Positions 1-9,361 of a stretch of DNA of 64,000 nt are shown here, piece after piece (position 1 is the stretch's first letter; each line of letters opens with the position of its first letter). Origin of the DNA: Campylobacter concisus (GTDB taxonomy: Bacteria; Campylobacterota; Campylobacteria; Campylobacterales; Campylobacteraceae). Location: the NCBI RefSeq assembly GCF_015230015.1, contig NZ_JAAKZC010000011.1, positions 1-64,000 on the forward strand, written 5' to 3'. The position numbers and the translations under genes are program-made. Below the pieces are notes generated by a model. The model was given only the letters and a program-made list of their open reading frames with translations, had not been told where the DNA came from and made no database searches.

Positions 1-1
1 G

Positions 2-784
2 AGTGTTGATGAGATTAATAACATAAGACTTTATAGTAAAATTTTTAATAAAATTAAGGAATTTACTGATGAGGCAGAGCATAATATAAATTTTGAAGAA
101 ATTTTAGAAGAAAACGACCATATAGTTGAATATTTTTTAATTGATATATGGTGTAGATTTACAAAAAGAGTAAATATCGGCACAGCAAATTTAATAGTTT
201 TAGCTCAGAATTTTACACAACAGGAGCTAATAGGCGCTCTTGATAATGCAGATTTAAATTCAGTAAAAAGACATGGCTCAAGTCTCTATTTTAAATATGC
301 ATTGTTTAAAAATTTAATTCCTAATGAGATTATTGAAGAGGTTGATAAGGAATTTGAGGCTAAACATGAAAGTGCTGAGCGAATACGCAAAAACAATGAA
401 AAAATAAGAGAGTATGAAGAGAAAAATGCAGCCACAGAAGAGGCAAGGGCTTTAGGTGCAATGCCTGATTATAAAGAACAAAATCCTTATGGTAAATCTT
501 ATTCTGATGCTATTAGAAGATATGGCGAAAAACATTATCAAAAATATGTATTGTTTAAAAATGCAATTCTTAGAGATCTTACAGAAGAGGTTGATAGGGA
601 GCTTGAGGCTAAACGAAAAAGAGAAGAGTTAATGCAAGATATTGAGGATAGACTAAGAGAATATGAAAGAATGAATGCAGCAGATGAAGATTTATATGAT
701 AGATATGATTATCAAGAGGACAATCATTCAACATCTGACTATTATCAAGAAGATAGCTCTTCATCGTCTGGCGGGGATGACTAA
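2..784 (+). CDS. Hypothetical charged coiled-coil protein (5' partial)
   Basis: The frame is open from the window edge, so the true start lies upstream. The visible part (about 260 residues) is highly charged and mostly helical. It contains two related segments: KYALFKN followed by EEVDKEFEAK, and KYVLFKN followed by EEVDRELEAK. It ends in an acidic, Ser-rich tail. It has no membrane segment and no recognised domain. It stops just upstream of the coupling-protein gene on the same strand, so it may belong to the conjugation cluster. No function can be assigned. Confidence 0.7.
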   Translation, partial: SVDEINNIRLYSKIFNKIKEFTDEAEHNINFEEILEENDHIVEYFLIDIWCRFTKRVNIGTANLIVLAQNFTQQELIGALDNADLNSVKRHGSSLYFKYALFKNLIPNEIIEEVDKEFEAKHESAERIRKNNEKIREYEEKNAATEEARALGAMPDYKEQNPYGKSYSDAIRRYGEKHYQKYVLFKNAILRDLTEEVDRELEAKRKREELMQDIEDRLREYERMNAADEDLYDRYDYQEDNHSTSDYYQEDSSSSSGGDD

Positions 785-841
785 TGCAAAATTTTAACAT
801 TAAGATAAAAAAAATAGAAAAATATGTAAGAGAGCTTGAAT

Positions 842-2680
842 ATGGCAACAGAAGTTGAGTATGTAAAAGAGCGTCTTTTTAGACCTGATAGAGAAAATTT
901 AAAATCTCTTGTATTAAAAGACGGATTTTTAAGATATAGCATTTATGCACTTAATGGGCTTTGTATTGTATCTAGCGCCTTAATGGCAGCAGGTATTGGT
1001 GGCGATAGTGCTAACTTTTTAGCTCAAAGTAGTTTTTGGGGTAGCTTGATGTTATATTTAGTCATGCTAACTGATAGAGATAAAAACGTAAAAGCTAAAA
1101 ATGAAAGCGTTACTGAAAATAAGGTTGAAAAGAACTATTTAATAAATTTAGGTTTTCAAGTAGATAAATTTTATGGCAATGCTAACAAAACCCTAAAAGC
1201 ACCTAATAATATCTTAAGACCACTACTACTAGATGCAGAGCAGCTTAAACGTCATATTCTCATTATGGCTACCATAGGTGCTGGTAAGTCGGTATTTATG
1301 AAAGGAATTATGGAGCAACTACTTCTTGATGATGCAGCATTTTTCTGTGTAGATGGAAAGGGAACGCTTGAATTTGCTAAAGAAGTATATGGTCTTTTTG
1401 TGGCACTTGGGCGTGAAGATGACTTTATCCATATAAATTTTCTTGATATGGATAACACTCATACTATAAATCCACTATTAAGCGGAAGCGCTGACGCTCT
1501 GTTTGAAATTTTGACCTCTTTGCTTGAGGGCGAAGAAAACGAGTGGAAAGCAAAGCAAAAAGAGTATATGAGAAATATACTTAAACTACTTGTGTATCGC
1601 AGAGATAAAGAAAATTTACAACTAGATTTTAGTGTTTTAGCTAGGTACTTAACCCTATCTGATCTTATAGACGCTGGTATAGAGTATCGTGAGAAAGTAC
1701 ATGCTAGCACCGCTATTGATGACTTTGTGACATATGTAGCAACAGCTATCTCAATGCCTTTTAAAGATTTTCTTGAGGCATCACCTGAAGCTATTAAAAA
1801 AAGGCTACAAGAGGCTCAAAGTAGTGGCGAGCAAGGCACTTATGATGCTTCTATGTCAGCTCAAGCTTGGATAGGCATTATCACAAGTCTAAAGAGTGAC
1901 TACGGACGTGTGTTTAATACACAAACACCTACCATATCACTATATGAGGCGGTACAAAAGAACAAGTGTATCTTTGTAACCCTTCCTACCATGGCAAGCG
2001 ATACCACACCTAAGCAGCTTGGAAAGCTACTTTTAGGGCTTATCAAAGGTGTTGCAGCTGAAAAAGCTGAAAAGGCAGCAGAGCCTAAAATCCCTTACGT
2101 TTGCTTACTCGATGAGGTAGGTTCATATATAGTTGAGGGTTTTGGTAGATTGATGAGTAAGTCTCGCGCACTTGGTATCTCTATCATACCTATTTTTCAG
2201 TCACAATCTCAAATAGATGGCACCGGAAAAATAGTTGGTAGCGCAAGCGTTGAGCGTAGCGAAATTTTTGATACAACTGGAACGCATATTTTGATGAAAA
2301 ATATCAACCCAGCCGTAACTGAAGAGTATGCAAAGCTTGTTAAAGAACAAAGATATATCGACAAAGAGTATTCTGATAAAAAAGATGGTATTAAAGGACA
2401 AATAGGAGTAGAAAACAGATATAAAGTTGAAAAAGAAGCAGCTATTAAGCACGATGAAGTAGTAGGTATGAACAGCGGTGAGATGATGGTCTTTAATGAC
2501 GGAAAAATGTATCGAGCAGCAGCCGCTACGGAAGAAAGTTTGGCACTTTGTGGTAAAAAGATCTCATTTGAGCTTAAGCTTATGGATAGTCCTATCCCGC
2601 TTACTCAATACATCTCAAAGCGAGATTTTTTCAAAGAGAGTTATAGAATTTATAAACAAATGCAAGAAATTGGAGGTTAA
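842..2680 (+). CDS. VirD4/TraD-like conjugative coupling ATPase
   Basis: About 613 residues. Two hydrophobic segments lie near residues 33-75 and are followed by an AAA/TrwB-type motor domain. Walker A is ATIGAGKS at residues 143-150, and a Walker B stretch reads VCLLDEVGSY further on. The layout of N-terminal membrane anchor plus cytosolic hexameric ATPase is that of type IV coupling proteins, which bring the relaxosome to the transfer channel. ATG at 842 is preferred to the in-frame TTG at 836. The next gene follows after 4 bases. Assignment to the VirD4/TraG/TraD group is firm; the exact subfamily is not. Confidence 0.8.
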   Translation: MATEVEYVKERLFRPDRENLKSLVLKDGFLRYSIYALNGLCIVSSALMAAGIGGDSANFLAQSSFWGSLMLYLVMLTDRDKNVKAKNESVTENKVEKNYLINLGFQVDKFYGNANKTLKAPNNILRPLLLDAEQLKRHILIMATIGAGKSVFMKGIMEQLLLDDAAFFCVDGKGTLEFAKEVYGLFVALGREDDFIHINFLDMDNTHTINPLLSGSADALFEILTSLLEGEENEWKAKQKEYMRNILKLLVYRRDKENLQLDFSVLARYLTLSDLIDAGIEYREKVHASTAIDDFVTYVATAISMPFKDFLEASPEAIKKRLQEAQSSGEQGTYDASMSAQAWIGIITSLKSDYGRVFNTQTPTISLYEAVQKNKCIFVTLPTMASDTTPKQLGKLLLGLIKGVAAEKAEKAAEPKIPYVCLLDEVGSYIVEGFGRLMSKSRALGISIIPIFQSQSQIDGTGKIVGSASVERSEIFDTTGTHILMKNINPAVTEEYAKLVKEQRYIDKEYSDKKDGIKGQIGVENRYKVEKEAAIKHDEVVGMNSGEMMVFNDGKMYRAAAATEESLALCGKKISFELKLMDSPIPLTQYISKRDFFKESYRIYKQMQEIGG

Positions 2681-2684
2681 GAAA

Positions 2685-3944
2685 ATGAAAAGAGCTATAT
2701 TTTTAAGTTTAGCAAGCGCAAGTTTATTGCTAGCAAATCCGATAGAAAAAGTTAGTGAGAGCATAGGTAGCTTTATCCCTGAAGCTCAAGATGGAGCCGG
2801 AAGAGTGATAAACAGCGCTGGTAATGCAGCTAGCGAGATCGGCACAAGTGCGGGAGAGATCGGCAGTTCTATCGGTAATATCATGAATGGAGGCAATATC
2901 GGTGAGAATTTAGGTAACATCGGCAGCGCCATTCACAATATCGGCAGCGCCATCGGAGGCTTTGTATATTCAGTAAATAGCAACTTAAGCAGACTTACAA
3001 AGATCATAAATGACGTACAAGATAACACCATCGGACTTTGTTACGTTACAAAGGATGTAAGCTTAGATGTATGTGCCTTGATACCAAAAATAGAGGTCAA
3101 TCTAGATGTATGTACTATAGCACCTGAGATATCAGGTCTTAAGAAAAAGTCAAACATAATAGGCGTCATAAATAACGAAAACCTAGGTCTTTACTGCCAA
3201 GATAGAGAGAAGTATAGCGGTCTTGGTGGCACTGACATTGAAGAGGTCGATGTCTTTAACAAAACCAAAGAGGCTGGAAAAGAGGAAAAGCCTAGTTATA
3301 AGTCAGCAGGGCAGGGTGGATCGCTTCAAAATACTTTAAAGACTGGCAGTGCTAAAAATGCTGCATTTAAAGCCTTTGACCAAGCCAAACAAGAAAAAAT
3401 TAATCACGTCGGTGAAATAATGAAAAAAGATGCAAGCGAGGTTACGATCGAAGATGTAGTAGCAACTGCGCCAAAAGATATAAATGAATTTAATAAATTT
3501 GTTGACATTTCACAAGAGACCTTAGTAAGGCAGTCTATAGACTATACTCCGTATAATTTTAATGATAAAATTCATGGAAAGTTAAGAACTGGCACCTTAA
3601 GCCCAACTGGTGCTATGAGTGAGGCTAAAAAGGTTGCTGACCTGCTAGATGCAGAGGCTGGTGAGGTTTATAAGGTAAAAATAGCAGATGTATTTAAGAA
3701 AGAGGGATTTTTGAGCCTCCCTACAAAAGAGTATATAGATGTTTTACGTGATGATATAAAGATAGAGACTGTGCAAAAGATAGATAATCAAGTAAGAATC
3801 GCAAGCGAGATAAAAGCAGAGGTTGCTAGAGAGTATCAAAGAAAGAAAGATCTTATCTTTTTGACCACTCAAAAAGCTGTCATCATGAATGAGAAATTTG
3901 ACATGCAAGCAGCCAAAGCTGAAGTGGAGGCACTGATAAGATGA
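2685..3944 (+). CDS. Secreted conjugation-cluster protein, unknown family
   Basis: 419 residues from the ATG at 2685, which has GGAGG at 2672-2676. The longer frame opening at 2496 lies inside the coupling-protein gene and is not used. A clear signal peptide (MKRAIFLSLASASLLLA) is followed by a Gly/Ser/Ile/Asn-rich repetitive stretch (patterns such as NIGSAIHNIGSAIGG) and a segment with several cysteines (LCYVTKDVSLDVCALIPK and a second similar pass). The C-terminal half is charged and helical. It overlaps the next gene by 4 bases. A periplasmic or surface transfer component is likely from context; the family is not recognised. Confidence 0.7.
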   Translation: MKRAIFLSLASASLLLANPIEKVSESIGSFIPEAQDGAGRVINSAGNAASEIGTSAGEIGSSIGNIMNGGNIGENLGNIGSAIHNIGSAIGGFVYSVNSNLSRLTKIINDVQDNTIGLCYVTKDVSLDVCALIPKIEVNLDVCTIAPEISGLKKKSNIIGVINNENLGLYCQDREKYSGLGGTDIEEVDVFNKTKEAGKEEKPSYKSAGQGGSLQNTLKTGSAKNAAFKAFDQAKQEKINHVGEIMKKDASEVTIEDVVATAPKDINEFNKFVDISQETLVRQSIDYTPYNFNDKIHGKLRTGTLSPTGAMSEAKKVADLLDAEAGEVYKVKIADVFKKEGFLSLPTKEYIDVLRDDIKIETVQKIDNQVRIASEIKAEVAREYQRKKDLIFLTTQKAVIMNEKFDMQAAKAEVEALIR

Positions 3945-6160
3945 TAAGTAGAATTTTTAAAGGCCTTTTACTAGCTTTTGCTGTGATATCTGCAGTAAGT
4001 GCTGCAGAGGTAACCTCTCAAGCTACTATAAATGAACGTGACCTCTTTGCAGGACCAAAAGAGATAAGTGGAGAGTGCAAGCCTCAGTGTAGAAAGCTAT
4101 CAGGTGAGTATATACCTTTAGTTATCGGTTTTAATCCAAAAAGTGGTGTCACAGAGTGCGTTATAGTAACTAGTAACAACCTAGAGCAGTCTCTATCCAT
4201 AAAGGCTGATACCATAAACTCAACTTGTATAAAAGAGACAAACCAAGAGATAAATGTAAATAGCCTAACAAGTTCAAACACTAAGGCATTTGATAACATA
4301 GCCAAGATCGAGTACAACCCAGACCAGCTTACCTTTTCAAAATTTCTAAGTGGAGTTTTAACACTTGATCCAAATATGATAAATTTTGAAACGACTAAAA
4401 GTACTGGCATCTTACACCTAAAAAATCCTACCGTCATCTATGGAACTAATAGCTTAAAAAAAGATAATGTAGCCATCACTAGCTCAGAGCTTTTAAACAA
4501 GTCTAACCTAGCCTACTATGCAAATTTATACTCAAATATGACTAAAATTTATACAGCCTTGCAATATGCTCTTTTAGTTATTATCGGTGGTTGGTTTTTT
4601 ATAGTACTAGCCATTAAAAACTCAAATGAAAAGTTAGAAAATGCTACCTCAAAGCAAAAGGTGCTAAACACTCTTTTAATCCCAGTCCTTACAGTGGCTA
4701 CCTTTTTCGTACCTATCCCAGAAGAGGCAAAGATGACAGCAACCCCGGTTCAAAAGATAATGAGGGCTGGCGCTGCTTGGAGTAACGACTTTGCTGACCG
4801 CGCAGCAGCTATAGGAGCGCAAAGCTACTCACAAAAGCTATTTAGCTCAGTTGGTGGTATGAGTTTAAGTGGAGAGAAGCTCTACAAAGAAAATGATCTA
4901 AACTATCCTAATATCATCAAAGCTTACTCGGCTGGTTTGGAAGAGTGCAGAGAGAGATTCCCAGATGTTACAAGCTTTTTAACACAAAATACTAGCAGTG
5001 CTGGCTTGAACTTAAATAAACAAAATGAAAAATATACCTTTAGTGGTTGTAGAGAGATCGAGAAAAAATTTATCGCATATAATGCACTTAAAAAGAACAA
5101 TACAGTTATGCTTGAAGCAGTTAAAAAGAATTTAGATAACCAAGAGCTTGTAGCAACACTAAGACAGGTAAATGAGAGTGTAAATAAACGCTCTAATGAA
5201 CTTGGCTGGGTTAGTTCAACACTAATGGCTGGAACCTCGGTTTTAATCTCTAACATCTCAGAACTAGCTGATAACGACGTAGCAAATAAAATCCTAAATA
5301 GCAACAAAAGCCTTGCAGAAGAGGCAAGCGAGGATAAATCTTCTCAAAATATCAGTGAAAGAAATAGCAACATAATAGGCAGTGGCTGGGACAGAACAAA
5401 GCAAGCCGCAGCTGATCTATCAGGAGCTGCCTTAAGTCTAACACCATATCTTATGTTGCCAGGAGCTGGAGATGTAGCTAAGGCTATAGAGAGTATGACA
5501 GATGGAACTATAAACTTAGTCTTAGATCTTTTTAAAAGTACGGCTATTGGCAAACTAGCCAAGGTAAAAGACCTATTTGTAAGCGAAAAAACAGAGAGAA
5601 GCTCACGAGGTATCTCAGGTCTTATCGGCTACGTAAGTGCATCATACCTATATAAGATAGTTCTAGACTATATGCCTTTTACGGTTGGTATAGTAGCTGG
5701 AGCACTAGCCTTTATAAGCTATGTTATAGAACTAGCTAAGTTTTACTACATCTCACCATTTGTTACAGCTTTTGCTGTCACTATGGGTAAAACAAACAAG
5801 ATAGTTGACTTCTTAGTAGGGGCACTATCTATATTCTTTAAACCTATCTTGATAGTTATATTTATCTACTTTGGTCTATTTGTCTATGGTATATTTAAAG
5901 ATATATTCTTACTCTATGCCGAAGAGCAGATGAATATGATGTATGAGCTTCAAAGCCAGTTCTTCTTAACAATTATGCTTCATATATTTATGGCACTGCT
6001 ACATATCATAGGCGCAATAGGTGGTGCTTATATGCTTTGGAAGATCATACTTCATGCACCAACATGGGTTTTAAAGATGGTAGGTATAAGTGATAGTGGA
6101 GCAAGCTTTGCTTCTCAAGAGCTAGCACGCAACCTAGAGAAATATACCTTCCACATGTAA
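3941..6160 (+). CDS. Polytopic membrane protein of the conjugation apparatus (TraG-N/DotA/TraY-like layout)
   Basis: 739 residues. A signal peptide (MISRIFKGLLLAFAVISAVSAA) precedes a Cys-containing periplasmic domain of about 190 residues. One membrane segment follows near 205-225, then a long helical soluble region, and finally four or five membrane segments between about 560 and 710. Signal peptide, periplasmic domain and clustered C-terminal membrane helices recall mating-pair or DotA/TraY-type inner-membrane components. That family link rests on layout, not on a motif. It overlaps the upstream gene by 4 bases and is clearly co-transcribed. Confidence 0.6.
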   Translation: MISRIFKGLLLAFAVISAVSAAEVTSQATINERDLFAGPKEISGECKPQCRKLSGEYIPLVIGFNPKSGVTECVIVTSNNLEQSLSIKADTINSTCIKETNQEINVNSLTSSNTKAFDNIAKIEYNPDQLTFSKFLSGVLTLDPNMINFETTKSTGILHLKNPTVIYGTNSLKKDNVAITSSELLNKSNLAYYANLYSNMTKIYTALQYALLVIIGGWFFIVLAIKNSNEKLENATSKQKVLNTLLIPVLTVATFFVPIPEEAKMTATPVQKIMRAGAAWSNDFADRAAAIGAQSYSQKLFSSVGGMSLSGEKLYKENDLNYPNIIKAYSAGLEECRERFPDVTSFLTQNTSSAGLNLNKQNEKYTFSGCREIEKKFIAYNALKKNNTVMLEAVKKNLDNQELVATLRQVNESVNKRSNELGWVSSTLMAGTSVLISNISELADNDVANKILNSNKSLAEEASEDKSSQNISERNSNIIGSGWDRTKQAAADLSGAALSLTPYLMLPGAGDVAKAIESMTDGTINLVLDLFKSTAIGKLAKVKDLFVSEKTERSSRGISGLIGYVSASYLYKIVLDYMPFTVGIVAGALAFISYVIELAKFYYISPFVTAFAVTMGKTNKIVDFLVGALSIFFKPILIVIFIYFGLFVYGIFKDIFLLYAEEQMNMMYELQSQFFLTIMLHIFMALLHIIGAIGGAYMLWKIILHAPTWVLKMVGISDSGASFASQELARNLEKYTFHM

Positions 6161-6192
6161 CAAATATGAAATATTACTAGAAAGGATAAGAG

Positions 6193-6240
6193 ATGAGTAC
6201 AAAAACCTTAAACCAAACAAGAAGAAAGAGAGGAGAATGA
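6193..6240 (+). CDS. Possible 15-residue basic leader peptide
   Basis: A short frame encoding MSTKTLNQTRRKRGE has a good ribosome binding site (AAAGGA, 7 bases upstream). Its stop codon overlaps the possible ATG at 6237 of the next gene, which suggests translational coupling. Whether the peptide has a role of its own cannot be judged. Confidence 0.3.
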   Translation: MSTKTLNQTRRKRGE

Positions 6241-6242
6241 GA

Positions 6243-6764
6243 ATGAAAAATAAAGCATTAATTACAGCATTTGTTGTAGGATTTGTTGGTTGTATAAATT
6301 TAAATGCCTACTATGGATCTTCTGATGTTTTTAATAAACACTTAAGAGGAGAAGCTAAAGAAGAAGTGGTTGATTGTGATGATCCAAAAAATTTACCGCT
6401 TGATATAGGTGGAAGATTAATTGGTGGAAAAGAAGAGTGTTTTGTTAATCGCGGAACCGCTGCTAGAGCCAAACGTGACCTAGACTTAACTATCGGTAGA
6501 AACCCAGTCACTGGTAAAGTAACCTCAAAGGCAAAGCTACTAGGTGGCAATAAAGCTACAAACAACCTTGAAAAAGCTCAAAAGAACTATGGTAAAAGGG
6601 AATTTGAACTTGAAGAGGCAGAAAAAGCCTATGCTGATAACCCAAGTGTCAAAAACTCTAACCGCTTAGAAAAAGCACGTAAAGCCTTTAAAAAAGCGCA
6701 GCTTGACCTTGAAGCAGCAGAAGAGATAAAAGCAAAAGACGATAGAAGAAACACAGATAGGTAA
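6243..6764 (+). CDS. Secreted protein, tandem paralogue 1
   Basis: 173 residues from the ATG at 6243; an in-frame ATG at 6237 is possible. It has a signal peptide. A conserved core follows (DDPKNLPLDIGGRLIGG, then ECFVNR, then RAKRDLDLTIG), and a highly charged helical C-terminus ends in DRRNTDR. The core and the helical tail are shared with the next gene, so the two arose by tandem duplication. Cys residues in the core may form disulfides in the periplasm. The family is not recognised; the context is the conjugation cluster. Confidence 0.65.
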   Translation: MKNKALITAFVVGFVGCINLNAYYGSSDVFNKHLRGEAKEEVVDCDDPKNLPLDIGGRLIGGKEECFVNRGTAARAKRDLDLTIGRNPVTGKVTSKAKLLGGNKATNNLEKAQKNYGKREFELEEAEKAYADNPSVKNSNRLEKARKAFKKAQLDLEAAEEIKAKDDRRNTDR

Positions 6765-6807
6765 GAGTACCACTATGATGAGAGTAGGTTATAAAAAGGC
6801 AATAAAT

Positions 6808-7269
6808 ATGAAAAATAAAACATTGTCACATATCTTGCTACTTGGCCTGCTCTCATCTACTAGCTTTGCAGCCATTGACTGCAGCGATCCAAAAAATCTA
6901 CCTCGTTTAATCGGCGGTATGCTAATAGGTGGAGAAAAAGAGTGTTTTGTAAATCGTAGCTCTGCAGAGAGAGCCAAACGTAGCCTTGATGGCACTATAG
7001 GTGAAAATCCAGCTACTGATGAGTCCATATCAAAAGCTAAGCTGGCTGAAGCGGACCAAGAAACGATAAATTTAAAAACCTCTCAAATGACCTATGACAA
7101 TAAAAAATTTGAGCTTGAAGAAGCAGAAAAGGCCTATGCCAAGGATATCAGCGTAGAAAACTCTCGCCGTGTCAAAAAAGCTCATAAAGATCTAAAAGAA
7201 GCGCAGCTAAAACTTGAAGCAGCAGAAGAGATAAAAAGTAAGGCTGATAGAAGAAAGGCAGATAAGTGA
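6808..7269 (+). CDS. Secreted protein, tandem paralogue 2
   Basis: 153 residues from the ATG at 6808 (AAGG nine bases upstream), where the signal peptide MKNKTLSHILLLGLLSSTSFA begins. An in-frame ATG at 6775 would put a basic extension before it and is less likely. The mature part repeats the core of the previous gene (DCSDPKNLP, IGGMLIGGEKECFVNR) and ends in a Lys/Glu/Ala-rich helix. No function is recognised. Confidence 0.65.
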   Translation: MKNKTLSHILLLGLLSSTSFAAIDCSDPKNLPRLIGGMLIGGEKECFVNRSSAERAKRSLDGTIGENPATDESISKAKLAEADQETINLKTSQMTYDNKKFELEEAEKAYAKDISVENSRRVKKAHKDLKEAQLKLEAAEEIKSKADRRKADK

Positions 7270-7302
7270 TGATCTGCAATACTATTAAAAAGTCTAATAA
7301 TA

Positions 7303-7356
7303 ATGAGTAAGCGGAACAAAATTTTAATAAAAATACAACAAGGTATATGTAAATAG
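7303..7356 (+). CDS. Possible 17-residue basic peptide
   Basis: The frame encodes MSKRNKILIKIQQGICK and ends within the TAGGAG that serves as the ribosome binding site of the next gene. It resembles the other basic mini-frame upstream of the paralogue pair. Translation is uncertain. Confidence 0.15.
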   Translation: MSKRNKILIKIQQGICK

Positions 7357-7367
7357 GAGTTTTAAAA

Positions 7368-7631
7368 ATGAAAAAAGTAATTTTAGTTTTGGTATGTATG
7401 AGCGGACTTTTTGCAAATTCTCCAACTACACTCAAACAACTTACGTTGGAGCATAAACTAGTTTTTCCAACTCATGCAAAGCAATATCAAACTATTATCA
7501 ATAAAAAAGAGCTTAGTAAAGACCTTTTGGTAAATTCTGCAAATTATATATATGAACTAAATAGATATAAGATACTTTTGTTTAATGGATTTTTGATCAA
7601 TGCAGAAAAAGAATTTGTTAAAAGTAAATGA
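7368..7631 (+). CDS. Small secreted protein
   Basis: 87 residues with a signal peptide (MKKVILVLVCMSGLFANS) and a good ribosome binding site (TAGGAG). The mature part of about 70 residues is mixed polar and aromatic, with no known motif. It lies in a run of short plus-strand genes that probably encode small periplasmic or pilus-associated transfer proteins. Confidence 0.6.
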   Translation: MKKVILVLVCMSGLFANSPTTLKQLTLEHKLVFPTHAKQYQTIINKKELSKDLLVNSANYIYELNRYKILLFNGFLINAEKEFVKSK

Positions 7632-7646
7632 TAAAAAGGGAAGATT

Positions 7647-8018
7647 ATGAATGTTAATTTAAATGATAAAGAGTTGATAGAAAAACATAAAGTTTATAAC
7701 ATTTTATTTAAAGAGCAGTATCGATTGAAATTAGGAATTCCTTATCTGCTTGGTACGCGAGCAAATTTTATAGCGTTAATAATGGTATTTTTAGCTACAT
7801 ATTTTAAATATGCCACCTTAGATATCATTGCAACTTGTTATATAGTTTTTATGATTATCTATTATCGTGCTTTTTTTAACTATACAAAGGATGGACAACA
7901 AAATCGAATTTTTATTTTTAAGGCGGTGTCTGACTTTATGAGACGCATAAATAAGAAACTACGTGAAAATTTGGATTTTAACTCAGCTAAAAAAATCAAA
8001 CAAAAGAATATACGATGA
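7647..8018 (+). CDS. Small inner-membrane protein with a basic C-terminus
   Basis: 123 residues. A charged N-terminus is followed by two membrane segments (about residues 36-72) and a basic cytoplasmic tail. Size and layout resemble VirB3/TraL-class transfer proteins, but no specific motif supports that. AGGGAAG precedes the ATG. Confidence 0.5.
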   Translation: MNVNLNDKELIEKHKVYNILFKEQYRLKLGIPYLLGTRANFIALIMVFLATYFKYATLDIIATCYIVFMIIYYRAFFNYTKDGQQNRIFIFKAVSDFMRRINKKLRENLDFNSAKKIKQKNIR

Positions 8019-8076
8019 TTTTAATAGCTAAACAAGTTTTTAATGATATGAAAAATAAAAAATATAGGAGTGGATT

Positions 8077-8421
8077 TTGAAAAAAATAGTTTTTATTTTG
8101 GTTTTTAGTGCCCTTTATGCCTTTGCTGGATGTGGTGGTTGTAGAGATGAGGGGTTGGGACAGCAACTAGGAGAACAGTCAAAGATGCTTTTTAACCAAC
8201 TTGATCAACAAACGTCAGAAAAAATCAATGAGATAATCAGGCTCATTAATAAAGCGCACCAGGATTTAGAAGTTAAAAATAGAGATATCTTGATACAAAA
8301 TCAAAAGCTAGCAGCGTTGCAAGCACTTATACAACGTGAAATAACCTATAATCAAAGCGTTATTACAAAACTTCAAGATATTATAAATAGTAAAGATGCA
8401 GTGAGGGGTTTTGAAAAATGA
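8077..8421 (+). CDS. Small secreted helical protein, Cys-rich N-terminus, TTG start
   Basis: 114 residues beginning at TTG 8077, which has AGGAG seven bases upstream; no ATG fits better. A signal peptide ends near AFAGC. The following GGC gives either disulfide-capable cysteines or a weak lipobox. The rest is a coiled coil (residues 30-105). It is the first of three small overlapping genes that share a signal peptide plus coiled-coil design. Confidence 0.55.
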   Translation: MKKIVFILVFSALYAFAGCGGCRDEGLGQQLGEQSKMLFNQLDQQTSEKINEIIRLINKAHQDLEVKNRDILIQNQKLAALQALIQREITYNQSVITKLQDIINSKDAVRGFEK

Positions 8422-8738
8422 AAAAAATATTTATTTTTTTTATGCTAGTATTTGATTTTGCTTTTGCTTCAGTTTGGAGCAGCAGCGGTGAAGATGGAAT
8501 AAACCAGGCTTTTCAAGAGTACAATCAAAAAGTAAAAGAGCTTAATCAAAAAGTTATTGAAAAGTATAATGGCTCAATTAAGCCACAAGCCGAAAAAGTT
8601 GTTAAAAACGATGAGCTTAAACAACAGTTTTTAACCAACCATAGGGAGTTATTAAAAGTAGAGAGCGTGGAGAGGCAAAACGCTAATAGTGTCGTTTTAA
8701 AACTCAAAGCAATTTTAGATAACGAGGCAACAAGATGA
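8418..8738 (+). CDS. Small secreted coiled-coil protein
   Basis: 106 residues, with its start overlapping the previous stop by 4 bases. The signal peptide MKKIFIFFMLVFDFAFAS is followed by a charged helical mature part. This type of protein (small, periplasmic, helical) is common in transfer clusters, for example TraE/TrbJ/VirB5-type pilus accessory proteins. No specific homology is claimed. Confidence 0.55.
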   Translation: MKKIFIFFMLVFDFAFASVWSSSGEDGINQAFQEYNQKVKELNQKVIEKYNGSIKPQAEKVVKNDELKQQFLTNHRELLKVESVERQNANSVVLKLKAILDNEATR

Positions 8739-9025
8739 AAAAGATAGTACTAATATTTTTTGTAGCAGTCGGAAGCTTGTATGCTTGTGTATGTGCTGCA
8801 GATATTATAAGCGGTTTTACTAGTTCAAAAACTCACATTGTAACTACTATCGATCAGGCAACAACTGAAATAGAAAGCGGTTTAATACCAGCCCTTGAAA
8901 GAAACATTGATGACATTAAAAAACAAAATGAAGAGTTAAAAAAACTATTAATAGCTTATATGCAAAATGCTGAGCAAAAGAGGGAAATTTCGTTTATGCT
9001 GGAAAGTATTACAAAGATACAATAA
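8735..9025 (+). CDS. Small secreted coiled-coil protein
   Basis: 96 residues, again overlapping the previous gene by 4 bases. It has a signal peptide with cysteines near the cleavage point (SLYACVCAAD) and an amphipathic helix rich in Lys and Glu. It completes the translationally coupled trio with the two genes upstream. The function is unknown. Confidence 0.55.
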   Translation: MKKIVLIFFVAVGSLYACVCAADIISGFTSSKTHIVTTIDQATTEIESGLIPALERNIDDIKKQNEELKKLLIAYMQNAEQKREISFMLESITKIQ

Positions 9026-9027
9026 AA

Positions 9028-9246
9028 ATGACTAAAAAAGATTTTATTATTGAATTAAGAAATATAGGTATGACGCAGGCTGATTTTTTCAAACTAGCAG
9101 GACGAAAGACACGTAGTCTAACGAATGTAAAAGATGATGAAGAAATAGCCACTTGGCATATAAATTTCCTTAAAATTTTAAAGGATTTTCGAATACTTCA
9201 GTTAGAGAATAGATTATTAAGGGAACTTATTAATAAAAAAAATTAG
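9028..9246 (+). CDS. Small putative HTH protein
   Basis: 72 residues. The N-terminal half (residues 3-50: LRNIGMTQADFFKLAGRKTRSLTNV, then WHINFLKIL) has the pattern of a helix-turn-helix of the Cro/XRE or phage Mor-like kind. A short leucine-rich helix follows. It starts 2 bases after the previous stop and closes the cluster, so it may be a local regulator. Confidence 0.45.
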   Translation: MTKKDFIIELRNIGMTQADFFKLAGRKTRSLTNVKDDEEIATWHINFLKILKDFRILQLENRLLRELINKKN

Positions 9247-9361
9247 TTTTTTAGAATAAAACAAAACTTAATTTTTATGATGATATAATAATTTTAATTT
9301 TTTTAAGGCTAAAAAAACAATAACCTAGCGCAGTTTTATCCATTTTAAGGAGTTAGAAAGA

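Noticed and set aside
302-784. Possible self-target of the DYYSM spacers, because the first protein contains SDYYQEDS
   Set aside because: Only DYY is shared; the nucleotide sequence does not match any of the four spacers.
609-848. Minus-strand frame opposite the first gene
   Set aside because: It lies in the shadow of two plus-strand genes and has no ribosome binding site; the same holds for the other long antisense frames in the coupling, Csm, HerA-type and GTPase genes.
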